Assembly (NCBI RefSeq): GCF_000316605.1
Contig: NC_019683.1
Span: 4,138,036-4,202,035, forward strand
Source: [Leptolyngbya] sp. PCC 7376
Lineage (GTDB): Bacteria > Cyanobacteriota > Cyanobacteriia > Cyanobacteriales > MRBY01
Direction: 5' to 3'
DNA: 64,000 nt
Shown: positions 42,879 through 51,857 of the stretch, one piece after another
Layout: every line of letters starts with the position of its first letter
Numbering within the stretch: the first letter of the stretch is position 1
Translations under genes and position numbers: made by a program
The notes under the pieces: model-generated
What the model was told of the DNA's origin: nothing
Seen by the model: the letters and a program-made list of their open reading frames with translations, nothing else
Databases searched by the model: none

Positions 42879-43943
42879 ATGGATCTTGAACAACTCAATA
42901 GTCATTTGAAGTCCCTTCACATTCGCGTCACCGTTGAAAGACAGGGGCACAAGCTGTATTTGCGTGCGACTCTTCCCCCTAAGCCTGACTCAAAACGCCA
43001 GTTTGCTTTTTCACAACGCATCTCTTTAGGCATTAATGCGAATGAAGCAGGGTTACAGATTGCTAAAGAAGAAGCGATTAAGTTAGGTGAGCTACTTACC
43101 AATGGTGAGTTCAACTGGTTACCCTACCTCAGAGATCGTAGTGAGACTTGTGATGCATGGTGTGATCGGTTCAAACAAGATTATTTTCAGCGGCGACCAG
43201 ATCGTCCGCAAACTTACACGACTTACCGCACTAGTTACGACCAAATTTTTCGTAAGTTACCAGCTCATAGAAAGTTATCGGCTAAGGTCTTAAAAGATAC
43301 TCTCTTGTCTATTCCAGCAGGAACGAGACAACGTCAGAGAGGGACTATGGCGCTTTCTAAATTGGCCGAGTTTGCAGGGCTAAATTGTGATCTAAAGCGC
43401 TATAAAGGCGACTACGGTCAAAAGAGTTTGAAAACACGTATTCTGCCAAAAGACAAAGTGATTGCAGACAAGGTTAGTAGTTTGCCTAATCTTGTTTGGC
43501 GATGGGCCTACGGCATGTTGGCAACCTATGGTTTACGGCCTCATGAAATTTTCTTTGTTGATTTTGATAAGGATGGCCTTATCTGGGTCAGTGAAGGAAA
43601 GACTGGTTCTCGTCATGTATCGCCGCTTTATCCAGAATGGGTAGCGCTTTTTGAGCTTGAAGCAAATTTATGTCCCCCGAAAAACTTGGAGTCTAATCCT
43701 CCGAATTATGATGCGCTTGGCCATCGGGTGACCAATCAATTTCGTCGCTATGGTGTGGGTTTTCCACCTTATCATCTGCGCCATTGTTACGCACGACGGT
43801 CTAAGGAGTTTGGTTTAAAGCCTGTGGATGCAGCAAAGTTGATGGGGCATAGTCTAGATGTGCATTTCAGGATTTATCACCATTGGTATACGAAGGATGA
43901 TGTGATGCGGGTGAATGAAAGTATTCGGTTAAATTCAGCTTGA
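42879..43943 (+). CDS. Tyrosine recombinase / integrase B
   Basis: 354 aa, start MDLEQLNSHLKSLHIRVTVE. Catalytic residues lie in GLRPHEIFF (Arg), HLRHCYARRS (His, Arg), LMGHS (His) and YHHWYTKDD (Tyr). Closely related to integrase A but in the opposite orientation. Their 3' flanks are also alike (AAACCACC then TTGCATCTAC), so whole modules were duplicated. The tRNA half of arm B lies upstream, separated by the HNH cassette and IS1. Confidence 0.9.
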   Translation: MDLEQLNSHLKSLHIRVTVERQGHKLYLRATLPPKPDSKRQFAFSQRISLGINANEAGLQIAKEEAIKLGELLTNGEFNWLPYLRDRSETCDAWCDRFKQDYFQRRPDRPQTYTTYRTSYDQIFRKLPAHRKLSAKVLKDTLLSIPAGTRQRQRGTMALSKLAEFAGLNCDLKRYKGDYGQKSLKTRILPKDKVIADKVSSLPNLVWRWAYGMLATYGLRPHEIFFVDFDKDGLIWVSEGKTGSRHVSPLYPEWVALFELEANLCPPKNLESNPPNYDALGHRVTNQFRRYGVGFPPYHLRHCYARRSKEFGLKPVDAAKLMGHSLDVHFRIYHHWYTKDDVMRVNESIRLNSA

Positions 43944-44106
43944 CCAAAACCACCTATGCTTGATTAAATCTGATTACCTTTTGCATCTACCTCTTATTTA
44001 GAGTTGGGCGATCACTCTAAACCAGAAAACTTATCTTGGTTACATTCTTTACTGTGCGGTTTAGGATGATGGCTAAGACCTCTCTTGATAGTCACAGTCA
44101 CGCGCG

Positions 44107-44340
44107 ATGAATACATCGAATACTTTACTCTCACGTATTACTCAAACCCCCGGTCAGTGTGGTGGTCGCCCATGCATAAGAGGTATGCGCATTCGAGTGT
44201 GTGACATCCTCGAAATGCTTGCTGAAAGTGTCAGTGTGGATGAACTGTTGGAAGACTTTCCCGATCTGGAGTTTGCTGATATCCAAGCCTGTTTGATCTT
44301 TGCCGCTAAACGTACTGAATTTCCGCGTTTAACAGCATGA
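44107..44340 (+). CDS. DUF433 antitoxin
   Basis: 77 aa: LLSRITQTPGQCGGRPCIRG followed by MRIRVCDILEML and VDELLEDFPDLEFADIQACL, the DUF433 winged-helix signature. It binds its own promoter and the partner toxin in known systems. The stop overlaps the next start (ATGA). Confidence 0.9.
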   Translation: MNTSNTLLSRITQTPGQCGGRPCIRGMRIRVCDILEMLAESVSVDELLEDFPDLEFADIQACLIFAAKRTEFPRLTA

Positions 44341-44678
44341 AATTTTGGATAGATGCTCAACTGCCACCCTCATTAGCAGGCTGGTTAAGTTCTACATTCG
44401 ATGTGGAAGCTGAAGCCTTGAGAGATATAGGTTTACGCGATGCTAAGGATGAAGAGATCTTTGGTGCAGCTCAAGAACAAGCCAATGTAGTCATCATGAC
44501 GAAAGACAGCGATTTCGTTGATCTCGTTTGTCGTCTAGGAATGCCACCTCAAATTCTCTGGATTACTTGTGGCAATGTAACTAATCGCAATCTCAGAAAA
44601 TTACTCTCTGCTACTTTTGAGCAGGCAGTCATCCAACTTCAGGCTGGTGTGAATATTGTCGAAATTAGTGACCAATAA
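44337..44678 (+). CDS. DUF5615 PIN-like toxin
   Basis: 113 aa. MKFWIDAQLPPSLAGWL with the first acidic residue, DAKDEEIF, and VVIMTKDSDFVDLV with the second metal-binding cluster mark a PIN-like fold RNase of the Mut7-C/DUF5615 group. Forms a type II toxin-antitoxin module with the overlapping DUF433 gene. It appears complete. The module may help hold the neighbouring island in the genome. Confidence 0.9.
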   Translation: MKFWIDAQLPPSLAGWLSSTFDVEAEALRDIGLRDAKDEEIFGAAQEQANVVIMTKDSDFVDLVCRLGMPPQILWITCGNVTNRNLRKLLSATFEQAVIQLQAGVNIVEISDQ

Positions 44679-44711
44679 TGAGTTGAGACATTAATAATGA
44701 GTTGAGACATT
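44674..44711. repeat. Tandem 19-bp direct repeat
   Basis: AATAATGAGTTGAGACATT occurs twice in direct succession (44674-44692, 44693-44711), the first overlapping the toxin stop codon. Origin unknown. Confidence 0.85.
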
Positions 44712-44728
44712 ACAGAGTTGAGCTCTAA

Positions 44729-44860
44729 GAGGATGTCTGAAAAGGGTCTGACCGTAACTTTTGTCGAAATGAGTTGCACGTAACAATAAGCACTTCAGGC
44801 GATCAACCTGGCGGAATTTACGCAGTATTTATCGAACATAAAGACTTTTCAGACATCCTC
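44729..44860. mobile_element. 132-bp MITE
   Basis: GAGGATGTCTGAAAAG (44729-44744) and its perfect complement (44845-44860) enclose 100 non-coding bases, with TAA directly repeated on both flanks. Trinucleotide TNA duplication and these ends fit mobilisation by an IS5-family (IS1031-like) transposase, which is not in this window. Confidence 0.85.
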
Positions 44861-44938
44861 TAAGGCACTTTTTCTAAAGTGAATGACAGCATATTCATTC
44901 CTAATTGATACTTTCTTTCTTTTTGGGAGGTTCTCTGT

Positions 44939-47900
44939 GTGAAAAAGAAAATTTTGTTGGGTGCTTCAGTCTTTTTTTCTTCTGTTCCTTACTACCAGCT
45001 ATCAATTTCAGCCCAGATTCACCCAGATAACACTCTGGGAATAGAAAGTTCAATAGTTAATCAGATCGATGTTAATCGGTACAAGATTAGCGGTGGAGCA
45101 CAGAGGTTAAACAACTTATTTCATAGTTTTCAAGATTTTAATGTGCCAGCATCTGGGGAAGTTTATTTTGTCCCTGATAAATCTGTGCTCAACGTTCTTA
45201 CACGAGTAACAGGAAATGATCCTTCTGAAATTTTAGGGACTTTAGGAGTTGAAGGGAGTTCAAATTTATTTCTGATTAACTCAAATGGAATTTATTTTGG
45301 GTCAGATGCGAGTTTGGATATCGCCGGTTCATTTACAGCAAGTACGGCAGAGAGTATTCCATTTACAGATGGTAATAACTTTAGCTCTACACCTACAGAT
45401 GGTAATGAATTGTTAAGTATAAGTGTGCCCTTAGGGGTGCAGTTTAACAGCCAACCCCAAAGTGACATTACGAATAAAGGTGATCTTTCAGTAGGTATAG
45501 GGCAAAGCCTGACATTTTTTGGAAATACTGTCTTGAACAGTGGCAGTTTGACCGCCACTGGCGGTACTGTGATGATTTTGGGAAATCGGGTTGGGCTAAT
45601 TGATCAGGCTGAGGTTGATGTCTCCAGTAATGCGGGTAATGGCAAGGTGTTAATTGGAGGAGATTATCAAGGTTTGGGTACAGTCCCAAATGCAACTCAG
45701 ACATATGTGGGACCAGAGGTAAATATTCGAGCTGATGCTCTAGCCGATGGACATGGTGGTTATGTCGTTATTTGGGCAGATAACATTACTCGCTTTTTCG
45801 GAGAAATTAGCGCTCAAGGGGGAAATAATTCCGGTAACGGTGGGTTTGTAGAGGTTTCAGGTAAAAGGAGCTTATATTTTGACGGTGAAGTTGATACTCG
45901 AGCTTTTAATGGACAACCTGGCAGCTTACTGCTGGATCCTATCAATATAACTATTTCTGTTGTTGCTCCCGCTGGATTTAATACATTGACTGATGAACAG
46001 GATCCAGTCTTTGATGATTTTTTTCTTGCAGAGACAGAATATGGAGGACAAAATATTCACCTATTGCCGAATACAGTTGGAAACTTGCTGCGTCAAAATA
46101 GTCTGACTTTAGAAGCTGCTGAAACAATTCAGGTCAATGATAGTGTGACCAATGATGAAATCTATGATTTAACCCTTAGAGCTCCGAACATTAATGTTTC
46201 CGGAGCTTCACTAGAGCAGTTAGGAGGAGGAGATATTATTGTCCTCACTGAAAACTTGAATATTGTTGCTGGTGGAAAGCTTGATACATCTACAAATAAT
46301 GAGAGCGACTCTGGTCAAATACGAGTTGTTGCAACTAATGCCTTAGTGGATGGGGTAGGTTCTAGTATTACCAGTCAGGTAAATCCAGGTGGGACAGGTA
46401 ATAGTGGAGGGATTGATATTGCTACAACCAATCTTTCTGTTCAGAATAGAGGAGCTATCAGTACCACGACTACTGCTGGAGCTCAGGGTAATGCTGGATT
46501 AGTGAAGATTACGGCAACAGGTGATATCGATGTTATTGGTGATGGTTCTGACTCTCCTCTCAACTCTCGCATTATTAGTCAGGTAAATGAAGGTTCAGGA
46601 GGAAGTAGTGGTGGTATTGATATAACAACCGAGAACCTGGATGTTAGGGCTGGTGGCAAGATAGATACATCTACCGGGGCTGATGGTAATGCTGGCTTGT
46701 TAAAGATTGCTGCTGGAGGAAATATTTTAGTTGATGGTCTTGGTTCTAGTATCGCTAGCCAGGTAAATCAAGGAGCTGTAGGTAGTAGCAATGGTATTAA
46801 TATTGCAACGAATAATCTCTCCGTACAAAATCAAGGCATTATAAGTGCTTCAACCGCTAACGATGCTCAAGGCAATGCTGGATTAGTCATTATTTCTGCA
46901 ACGGGTAATATTGATGTGGTTGGAGACAATGACCCCATCACCAATTCCGATGCTCGAATTATTAGTCAAGTGAATGCGGGTTCAGAGGGCAACAGTGGAG
47001 GCATTGATATAACCACTGGAAATCTAAACCTTAGGGCTGGTGGCAAAGTCGATACATCGACGAGTTCGGAGGGTAATGCTGGCCTGTTAAAAATTGCTGC
47101 TGGAGGGAATATTTTGGTTGATGGCCTTGGCTCTAGTATTGCCAGTCAGGTGGATCTAGGAGCTACAGGCAATAGTGATGGCATTAGTATCACTACTAAT
47201 AATCTCTCAGTCCTGAACCAGGGATTTATAAGCGCTACGACTACTGCTGGAGCTCAAGGTGATGCTGGCGTAGTCACCATTACTGCAATGGGTGATATTA
47301 ATATCATTGGTGATAACGATCCTGCAACAGATCCTGAAACGATTGCTGATTCTCGCATTGTTAGCCAAGTGAATGTGGGTTCAGAAGGCAACAGTGGCGG
47401 GATTAATATTACGGCTGGCAATCTAAATGTTACGGGTGGTGGCAAAGTAGATACTTCAACAGGCTCGGAGGGTAATGCTGGCTTGTTAAAGATTGCTGCT
47501 GGAGGAAATATTTTGGTTGATGGCCTTGGCTCTAGTATCGCTAGTCAGGTGGACCCAGGAGCTACAGGCAATAGTAATGGCATTAATATCAGTACTAATA
47601 ATCTCTCAGTACTGAACCAAGGATTGATCAGCGCGACGACGACTAATGGAGCTCAAGGCGATGCTGGCGTAGTCACCATAACTGCAACAGGCGATATTAA
47701 TGTAATTGGTGATGACAATCCTGCGACAGACCCTGAAACGATTGCTGACTCTCGCATTATCAGCCAAGTAAATGTGGGCTCAGAAGGTAATAGTGGGGGT
47801 ATTGATATTACTGCTGGCAATCTAAATGTCATGGGTGGTGGCAAAGTAGATACTTCGACAGGCTCGGAAGGGAATGCTGGCCTGTTAAAGATTGCGACTG

Positions 47901-49870
47901 GAGGAAACATTTTGGTTGATGGCCTGGGTTCTAGCATCGCCAGCCAGGTAAATCCAGGGGCAGCTGGAAATAGTGAGGGCATTAATATCAACACCAATAA
48001 TCTCTCAGTGCAGAATCGAGGACTGATCACTGCGACAACTACCAATGCAGCCCGAGGGAATGCTGGTCTAGTCAAGATTAATGCGATCGCCGATATAAAT
48101 ATTGTTGGGGATAACAATCCTAATACAGACCCAGAAACGTTTCTAGACTCTCGCATCACCAGTCAAGTCAATGAAGGAGCCAAGGGGAATAGTGGGGGAA
48201 TTGATATAATCACTGCAAACTTGAATGTTAGAGGTGGTGGCAAAGTAGATACCTCGACTGGAGCCCAAGGAAATGCTGGTCTATTACAAATTGCTGCTAG
48301 GGAGAATATTTTAGTTTCGGATCTTGGCTCTAGTATTGCGAGTCAAGTGAATGAAGGAGCTACAGGCAGTAGTGAAGGTATTGATATCACTACGAATAAT
48401 CTCTCAGTGCGAAACCGAGGTCTCATCACTGCTACGACCACTGATGGAGCTCAGGGGAATGCTGGTCAATTGAAAATCAGTGCTATGAGTGACATTAATG
48501 TCATTGGCGATAATATTCCTGTTGTTGATCCTGTAAGAGATCTAGACTCTCGCATCACCAGTCAAGTCAATGAAGGTTCCAAGGGGAATAGTGGAGGGAT
48601 TGACATCAATACCGGAAATCTAAATGTGTTGGCTGGTGGCAAAGTAGATACCTCTACAGGGGCTGAGGGTAATGCTGGTCTATTACAAATTGATGCTACA
48701 GGCAATATCCTGGTGGATGGCATTGGCTCTACCATTGCCAGTCAGGTGAATGAAGGAGCGACAGGCAATAGTGAAGGCATTGACATTACGACGGATACTC
48801 TCTCAGTCTTCAATAAGGGAGCAGTCAGTGCCAGTACTGTTGATCGAGGAACAGCTGGTTCAGTCACTTTGAGGTCAAGAAGTAACTCGAATTTACTAAT
48901 TACTCTGGCAGATAACAGCGTAATCAGTGCCACAACAAACAGTCCAGCAAGAGGGGGTGACCTCACAATTGAGGGGACTGAGTTAGTAACTATTCAGGGT
49001 AAAGGGGCATTAACTGTTGAAAGCTTATCATCAGACTCTGGTGAAACAGGTGATGTAAATGTTTTTGCCAATTCAGTTGTATTAGACCAAGGACTTGAAC
49101 TGTCTGCAAGAACAGCTTCTGATTTTGGCGGGGGCAATATCATACTTGATGTGAATGATCTTGTTCTTTTGCGCCGAGGTAGTTTTATTAATGCTGAATC
49201 CACTAGCATTGCTAATGTAAGTAGTGGCGGCAATGTTGATATAAATACTGGCTTTATTATTGCGTTATTTAATGAAAACAGCGACATTGTAGCCAATGCA
49301 GTCGGTGGAAACGGTGGTAATGTTTCGCTTACTGCTAATCGTATTTTTGGGTTAACGCCTCAAAATAGTTTTTCAACTTTAGAATTACGTAACAATACAA
49401 GCAGTGATGCCAGTGCAAGCTCACAGTTAGGTATCTCTGGTAACGTGACATTTCTGAATCTTAGTTTTGATCCTGCCCAGGGACTAAATGAATTGCCAGG
49501 AGATTTAGTTGATGCGGAAGATTTAGTTGGTTTGCATGGATGCGCGGTCGAGCAAGGAGAAATTGCTGGCGGTAGTGAATTAGTGGTCACAGGGAAAGGA
49601 GGCTTACCTGTTAACCCGAATGGTAATTCAAGTATCCCTACTGCAACTCTGGACTACCTTGGCAATCCTAAGAATATTCAGGTGATCGCTACCGATATCC
49701 CTCACGATTCAACACCACTCTCGACGACAAGAATAGTGACACCTGAAGAAATTCAACTAGCTAAAGGATGGCAAAGACTTCCTGATGGCAAGATTGCACT
49801 GGTTAATCAATCCTCCCTGCAGTCAAGTCAAAATATTCCAATGCATCCTGACTGCATGGCTAAAAGATAA
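44939..49870 (+). CDS. FHA1: filamentous-haemagglutinin-type exoprotein (TpsA-like), 1643 aa
   Basis: GTG 44939 is chosen because GGGAGG lies 8 bases upstream. A signal peptide (MKKKILLGASVFFSSVPYY.. to SISAQ) is followed by a two-partner-secretion domain with FHSFQDFNVPASGEVYF, ILGTLGVEGSSNLFLIN and SNGIYFG (commonly NPNGIxFG). The middle is a beta-helix with ~133-aa near-identical repeats. The C-terminus has GLHGCAVEQGEIAGGSELVV and GKGGLP, seen in many cyanobacterial FHA proteins. Such proteins are exported through a TpsB/ShlB pore and act in adhesion. No TpsB gene is in the window. It is the only one of the three FHA genes here that is intact. Confidence 0.9.
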   Translation: MKKKILLGASVFFSSVPYYQLSISAQIHPDNTLGIESSIVNQIDVNRYKISGGAQRLNNLFHSFQDFNVPASGEVYFVPDKSVLNVLTRVTGNDPSEILGTLGVEGSSNLFLINSNGIYFGSDASLDIAGSFTASTAESIPFTDGNNFSSTPTDGNELLSISVPLGVQFNSQPQSDITNKGDLSVGIGQSLTFFGNTVLNSGSLTATGGTVMILGNRVGLIDQAEVDVSSNAGNGKVLIGGDYQGLGTVPNATQTYVGPEVNIRADALADGHGGYVVIWADNITRFFGEISAQGGNNSGNGGFVEVSGKRSLYFDGEVDTRAFNGQPGSLLLDPINITISVVAPAGFNTLTDEQDPVFDDFFLAETEYGGQNIHLLPNTVGNLLRQNSLTLEAAETIQVNDSVTNDEIYDLTLRAPNINVSGASLEQLGGGDIIVLTENLNIVAGGKLDTSTNNESDSGQIRVVATNALVDGVGSSITSQVNPGGTGNSGGIDIATTNLSVQNRGAISTTTTAGAQGNAGLVKITATGDIDVIGDGSDSPLNSRIISQVNEGSGGSSGGIDITTENLDVRAGGKIDTSTGADGNAGLLKIAAGGNILVDGLGSSIASQVNQGAVGSSNGINIATNNLSVQNQGIISASTANDAQGNAGLVIISATGNIDVVGDNDPITNSDARIISQVNAGSEGNSGGIDITTGNLNLRAGGKVDTSTSSEGNAGLLKIAAGGNILVDGLGSSIASQVDLGATGNSDGISITTNNLSVLNQGFISATTTAGAQGDAGVVTITAMGDINIIGDNDPATDPETIADSRIVSQVNVGSEGNSGGINITAGNLNVTGGGKVDTSTGSEGNAGLLKIAAGGNILVDGLGSSIASQVDPGATGNSNGINISTNNLSVLNQGLISATTTNGAQGDAGVVTITATGDINVIGDDNPATDPETIADSRIISQVNVGSEGNSGGIDITAGNLNVMGGGKVDTSTGSEGNAGLLKIATGGNILVDGLGSSIASQVNPGAAGNSEGININTNNLSVQNRGLITATTTNAARGNAGLVKINAIADINIVGDNNPNTDPETFLDSRITSQVNEGAKGNSGGIDIITANLNVRGGGKVDTSTGAQGNAGLLQIAARENILVSDLGSSIASQVNEGATGSSEGIDITTNNLSVRNRGLITATTTDGAQGNAGQLKISAMSDINVIGDNIPVVDPVRDLDSRITSQVNEGSKGNSGGIDINTGNLNVLAGGKVDTSTGAEGNAGLLQIDATGNILVDGIGSTIASQVNEGATGNSEGIDITTDTLSVFNKGAVSASTVDRGTAGSVTLRSRSNSNLLITLADNSVISATTNSPARGGDLTIEGTELVTIQGKGALTVESLSSDSGETGDVNVFANSVVLDQGLELSARTASDFGGGNIILDVNDLVLLRRGSFINAESTSIANVSSGGNVDINTGFIIALFNENSDIVANAVGGNGGNVSLTANRIFGLTPQNSFSTLELRNNTSSDASASSQLGISGNVTFLNLSFDPAQGLNELPGDLVDAEDLVGLHGCAVEQGEIAGGSELVVTGKGGLPVNPNGNSSIPTATLDYLGNPKNIQVIATDIPHDSTPLSTTRIVTPEEIQLAKGWQRLPDGKIALVNQSSLQSSQNIPMHPDCMAKR
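46655..48850 (+). repeat. ~400-bp coding tandem repeats in FHA1
   Basis: Units containing GGTGGCAAAGTAGATAC recur near 46664, 47040, 47441, 47839, 48238 and 48634, mostly 396-401 bases apart. Each encodes NVxxGGKVDTSTGxEGNAGLL, GSSIASQVN and NNLSVxNxG stretches. High DNA similarity marks recent expansion, and copy-number change would alter stalk length. Confidence 0.85.
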
Positions 49871-49969
49871 AAAATAATTCAATATCAATATTTATTGTCA
49901 TTGTTTAGAGCCCTCGAATAAGCCTTTTATATTGGTTGTCAAGCCTTGTTCTCGTATCTGCCCCTCACG
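49871..49969 (+). promoter_or_regulatory. FHA2 leader, conserved with FHA3
   Basis: TTCAATATCAATATTTATT (49878-49896) and CTTTTATATTGGTTG (49923-49937) recur with similar spacing before FHA3 (61026-61044, 61072-61086). FHA1 lacks them. A shared promoter or regulatory leader is likely. Confidence 0.55.
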
Positions 49970-50818
49970 ATGAAAAGTTCCACTATTTTCGCGACTGCGA
50001 TAGTTATCGCTTCTGTTTCTTTCACGTTAATTCCTTCACCTTTATCCGCACAATTGTTGCCAGATGGGACAACAACAACAAATATTTTGTCGGATCAGTT
50101 AGTTCGTGGAGGCTTAGCAAAATACGTCATCGGTGGTGATTCTCAGAATGGAAGTGTCCTTCATAGTTTTAGAGAGTTTAATATCGATCCTCATCAAAGA
50201 CTTTACTTCGCAAATCCAGTCACTATAGACAATATTATTACCCGTGTTACTGGATCAACAGCAAGTAATATTCTTGGGACGTTAGGAGTTGATGGTAATG
50301 CAAGTCTATTTTTGATAAATCCACATGGTATTTTTTTTGGAGATAATGCCAGCTTGGATATTGATGGTTCATTGTTATTATCAACCGCTACTGATATCGA
50401 GTTAGACAATGGAACTCTACTCAGTATTAATAGTGCGCCCCCTAGTGATTTACTCTCTATAGATCCCGATTCTTTATTCGATAATTCTCTTCGCAACTAT
50501 AAAGGACAAATCACAAGTGAAGCAGATTTGAAGGTTGGCGAAAGCTTACATATCTCAGCGAATGGCATACTGGAAATCCAAGGTGACATAAATACTGGAG
50601 CTAAAATTCACCTTTCAACAGTAACAGGAGATATTTCTACTGGTTCTATTGAGCAATATGCTTATGACGGAGACATTGGAGATATAAATATATCGACTGT
50701 AACAGGGGATATTTCAACTGGTGATATTACACAGTATTCTTATGATTCTGAAGATAGTGAGAATATAAAGATATCGACAATAACTAGGAGATATTTTAAC
50801 TGGTGATATCTACCAGTA
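49970..50818 (+). pseudogene. FHA2, 5' part (TPS domain), broken by frameshift and IS630
   Basis: ATG 49970 (MKSSTIFATAIVIASVSF) begins a signal peptide ending at SAQ, followed by the secretion domain (LHSFREFNIDPHQRLYF, NILGTLGVDGNASLFLINPH, GIFFG). Then come ~25-aa units of the type ISTVTGDISTGxIxQYxY. Near 50785 the usual ACAGGAGAT reads ACTAGGAGAT, a one-base insertion that ends the frame at 50806; ten bases on, IS630 splits the gene at a TA. Two lesions thus separate the export domain from the rest. Confidence 0.85.
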
Positions 50819-50863
50819 CAGCAAATTTCAGCCTAGCAAGGTGTATGAAGTAGTATAGGTGAG

Positions 50864-51262
50864 TTGACTGGTGAGGAAGAAAGTAGCATCTTGCCGAAAG
50901 CCTACTCATTAGACTTAAGACAGAAAATAGTGGATGCCTACGAAAGGGGTGGTGTGAGTCAAAGTAGTCTTGCCCGACAATTTGGAGTGGCGAAAAGTTT
51001 TGTACAAAAGCTCCTCGACCAAAAACGACTGACAGGGTCGATTGCTCCGAAAAAACGAAGCCAACAAACACCTCCCAAATTAAACGAAGAGCATCAAACA
51101 ATATTGCGCCAGTTGCTCACCAAGAAAAACGATGCGACGCTAGCGGAACTATGTGATGAGATGGAGAAACGCACTGGTCTCCGTGTGGCCAATAGCACCA
51201 TGCATCGCACCTTAAGAAGAATGGGATATAGCCTCAAAAAAAACATTCTATCCAGACCTTAA
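50864..51262 (+). CDS. IS630 transposase, upstream frame
   Basis: 132 aa, MTGEEESSILPKAYSLDLRQ with helix-turn-helix GGVSQSSLARQFGVAKSFVQ and a second DNA-binding region (ATLAELCDEMEKRTGLRVAN). The frame ends just after an A8 run (51236-51243); the family-like sequence TFYPDLKATKRVQQARYDFW continues in the +1 frame. Confidence 0.8.
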   Translation: MTGEEESSILPKAYSLDLRQKIVDAYERGGVSQSSLARQFGVAKSFVQKLLDQKRLTGSIAPKKRSQQTPPKLNEEHQTILRQLLTKKNDATLAELCDEMEKRTGLRVANSTMHRTLRRMGYSLKKNILSRP

Positions 51263-51275
51263 GGCGACAAAACGA

Positions 51276-51848
51276 GTGCAACAAGCCAGATATGATTTTT
51301 GGCAGAAAATGCAAGCGACTCTAGCGAAAAACTTGATTTTTATCGATGAATCGGGCGTGAACTTAGCCATGACAAGACTGAGGGCACGTTCTGAGAAAGG
51401 GAAACGAGCTTATAGTCCGAAATCCAGTAAACGAGGCAAGAATGTTTCTTTGATTGGAGCATTAGGCTTCAAGGGAATGGTCGCTAATTATCATCTGCTG
51501 GGGAGTACGGATGGATTAACCTTTGAAGCATTCATCAGCCAGAAGTTAATACCAAACTTATGGGCGGGAGCATGTGTGGTGATGGATAACTGTTCGATTC
51601 ATTTAGGAGAGTCAGTACGCACAATGATTGAGGCCGTGGGAGCTAAGTTGATTTACCTTCCTCCCTATTCTCCAGATTTTTCACCCATTGAAAATTGCTG
51701 GTCAAAGTTGAAAAGTACCTTGAAAAGTATCGGGGCAAGAACTTATCTAGCTCTAGACAAGGCAATTGAGGTAGCTTTTTCCAAGATTACCCTTGATGAT
51801 ATTCGATGCTGGTTTACACATTGCTGCTATTGCACCTCACTCGACTAG
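51276..51848 (+). CDS. IS630 transposase, downstream frame (DDE)
   Basis: Contains LIFIDESGVNLAMTR, CVVMDNCSIHLGE and LPPYSPDFSPIENCWSKLKS, the three catalytic acidic positions. Both copies in the window share the same split, so the element spread with it; a programmed +1 (or -2) slip on A8 is more likely than independent damage. Confidence 0.82.
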   Translation: MQQARYDFWQKMQATLAKNLIFIDESGVNLAMTRLRARSEKGKRAYSPKSSKRGKNVSLIGALGFKGMVANYHLLGSTDGLTFEAFISQKLIPNLWAGACVVMDNCSIHLGESVRTMIEAVGAKLIYLPPYSPDFSPIENCWSKLKSTLKSIGARTYLALDKAIEVAFSKITLDDIRCWFTHCCYCTSLD

Positions 51849-51857
51849 AAATTGCTA

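Larger units (their letters stand above)
50819..51857 (+). mobile_element. IS630-family element in FHA2
   Basis: About 1039 bp between TA (50817-50818) and TA (51858-51859). Ends CAGCAAATTTCAG and the complement of TAGCAATTTCTAG. Removing it with one TA restores CAG TAC TCA TAT TCT GGA, i.e. QYSYSG, the normal FHA2 repeat. An apparently identical copy begins at 63264. Confidence 0.92.

Noticed and set aside
47653-48159. 168-codon minus-strand ORF in FHA1
   Set aside because: Antisense of tandem repeats; the same string recurs with each unit.
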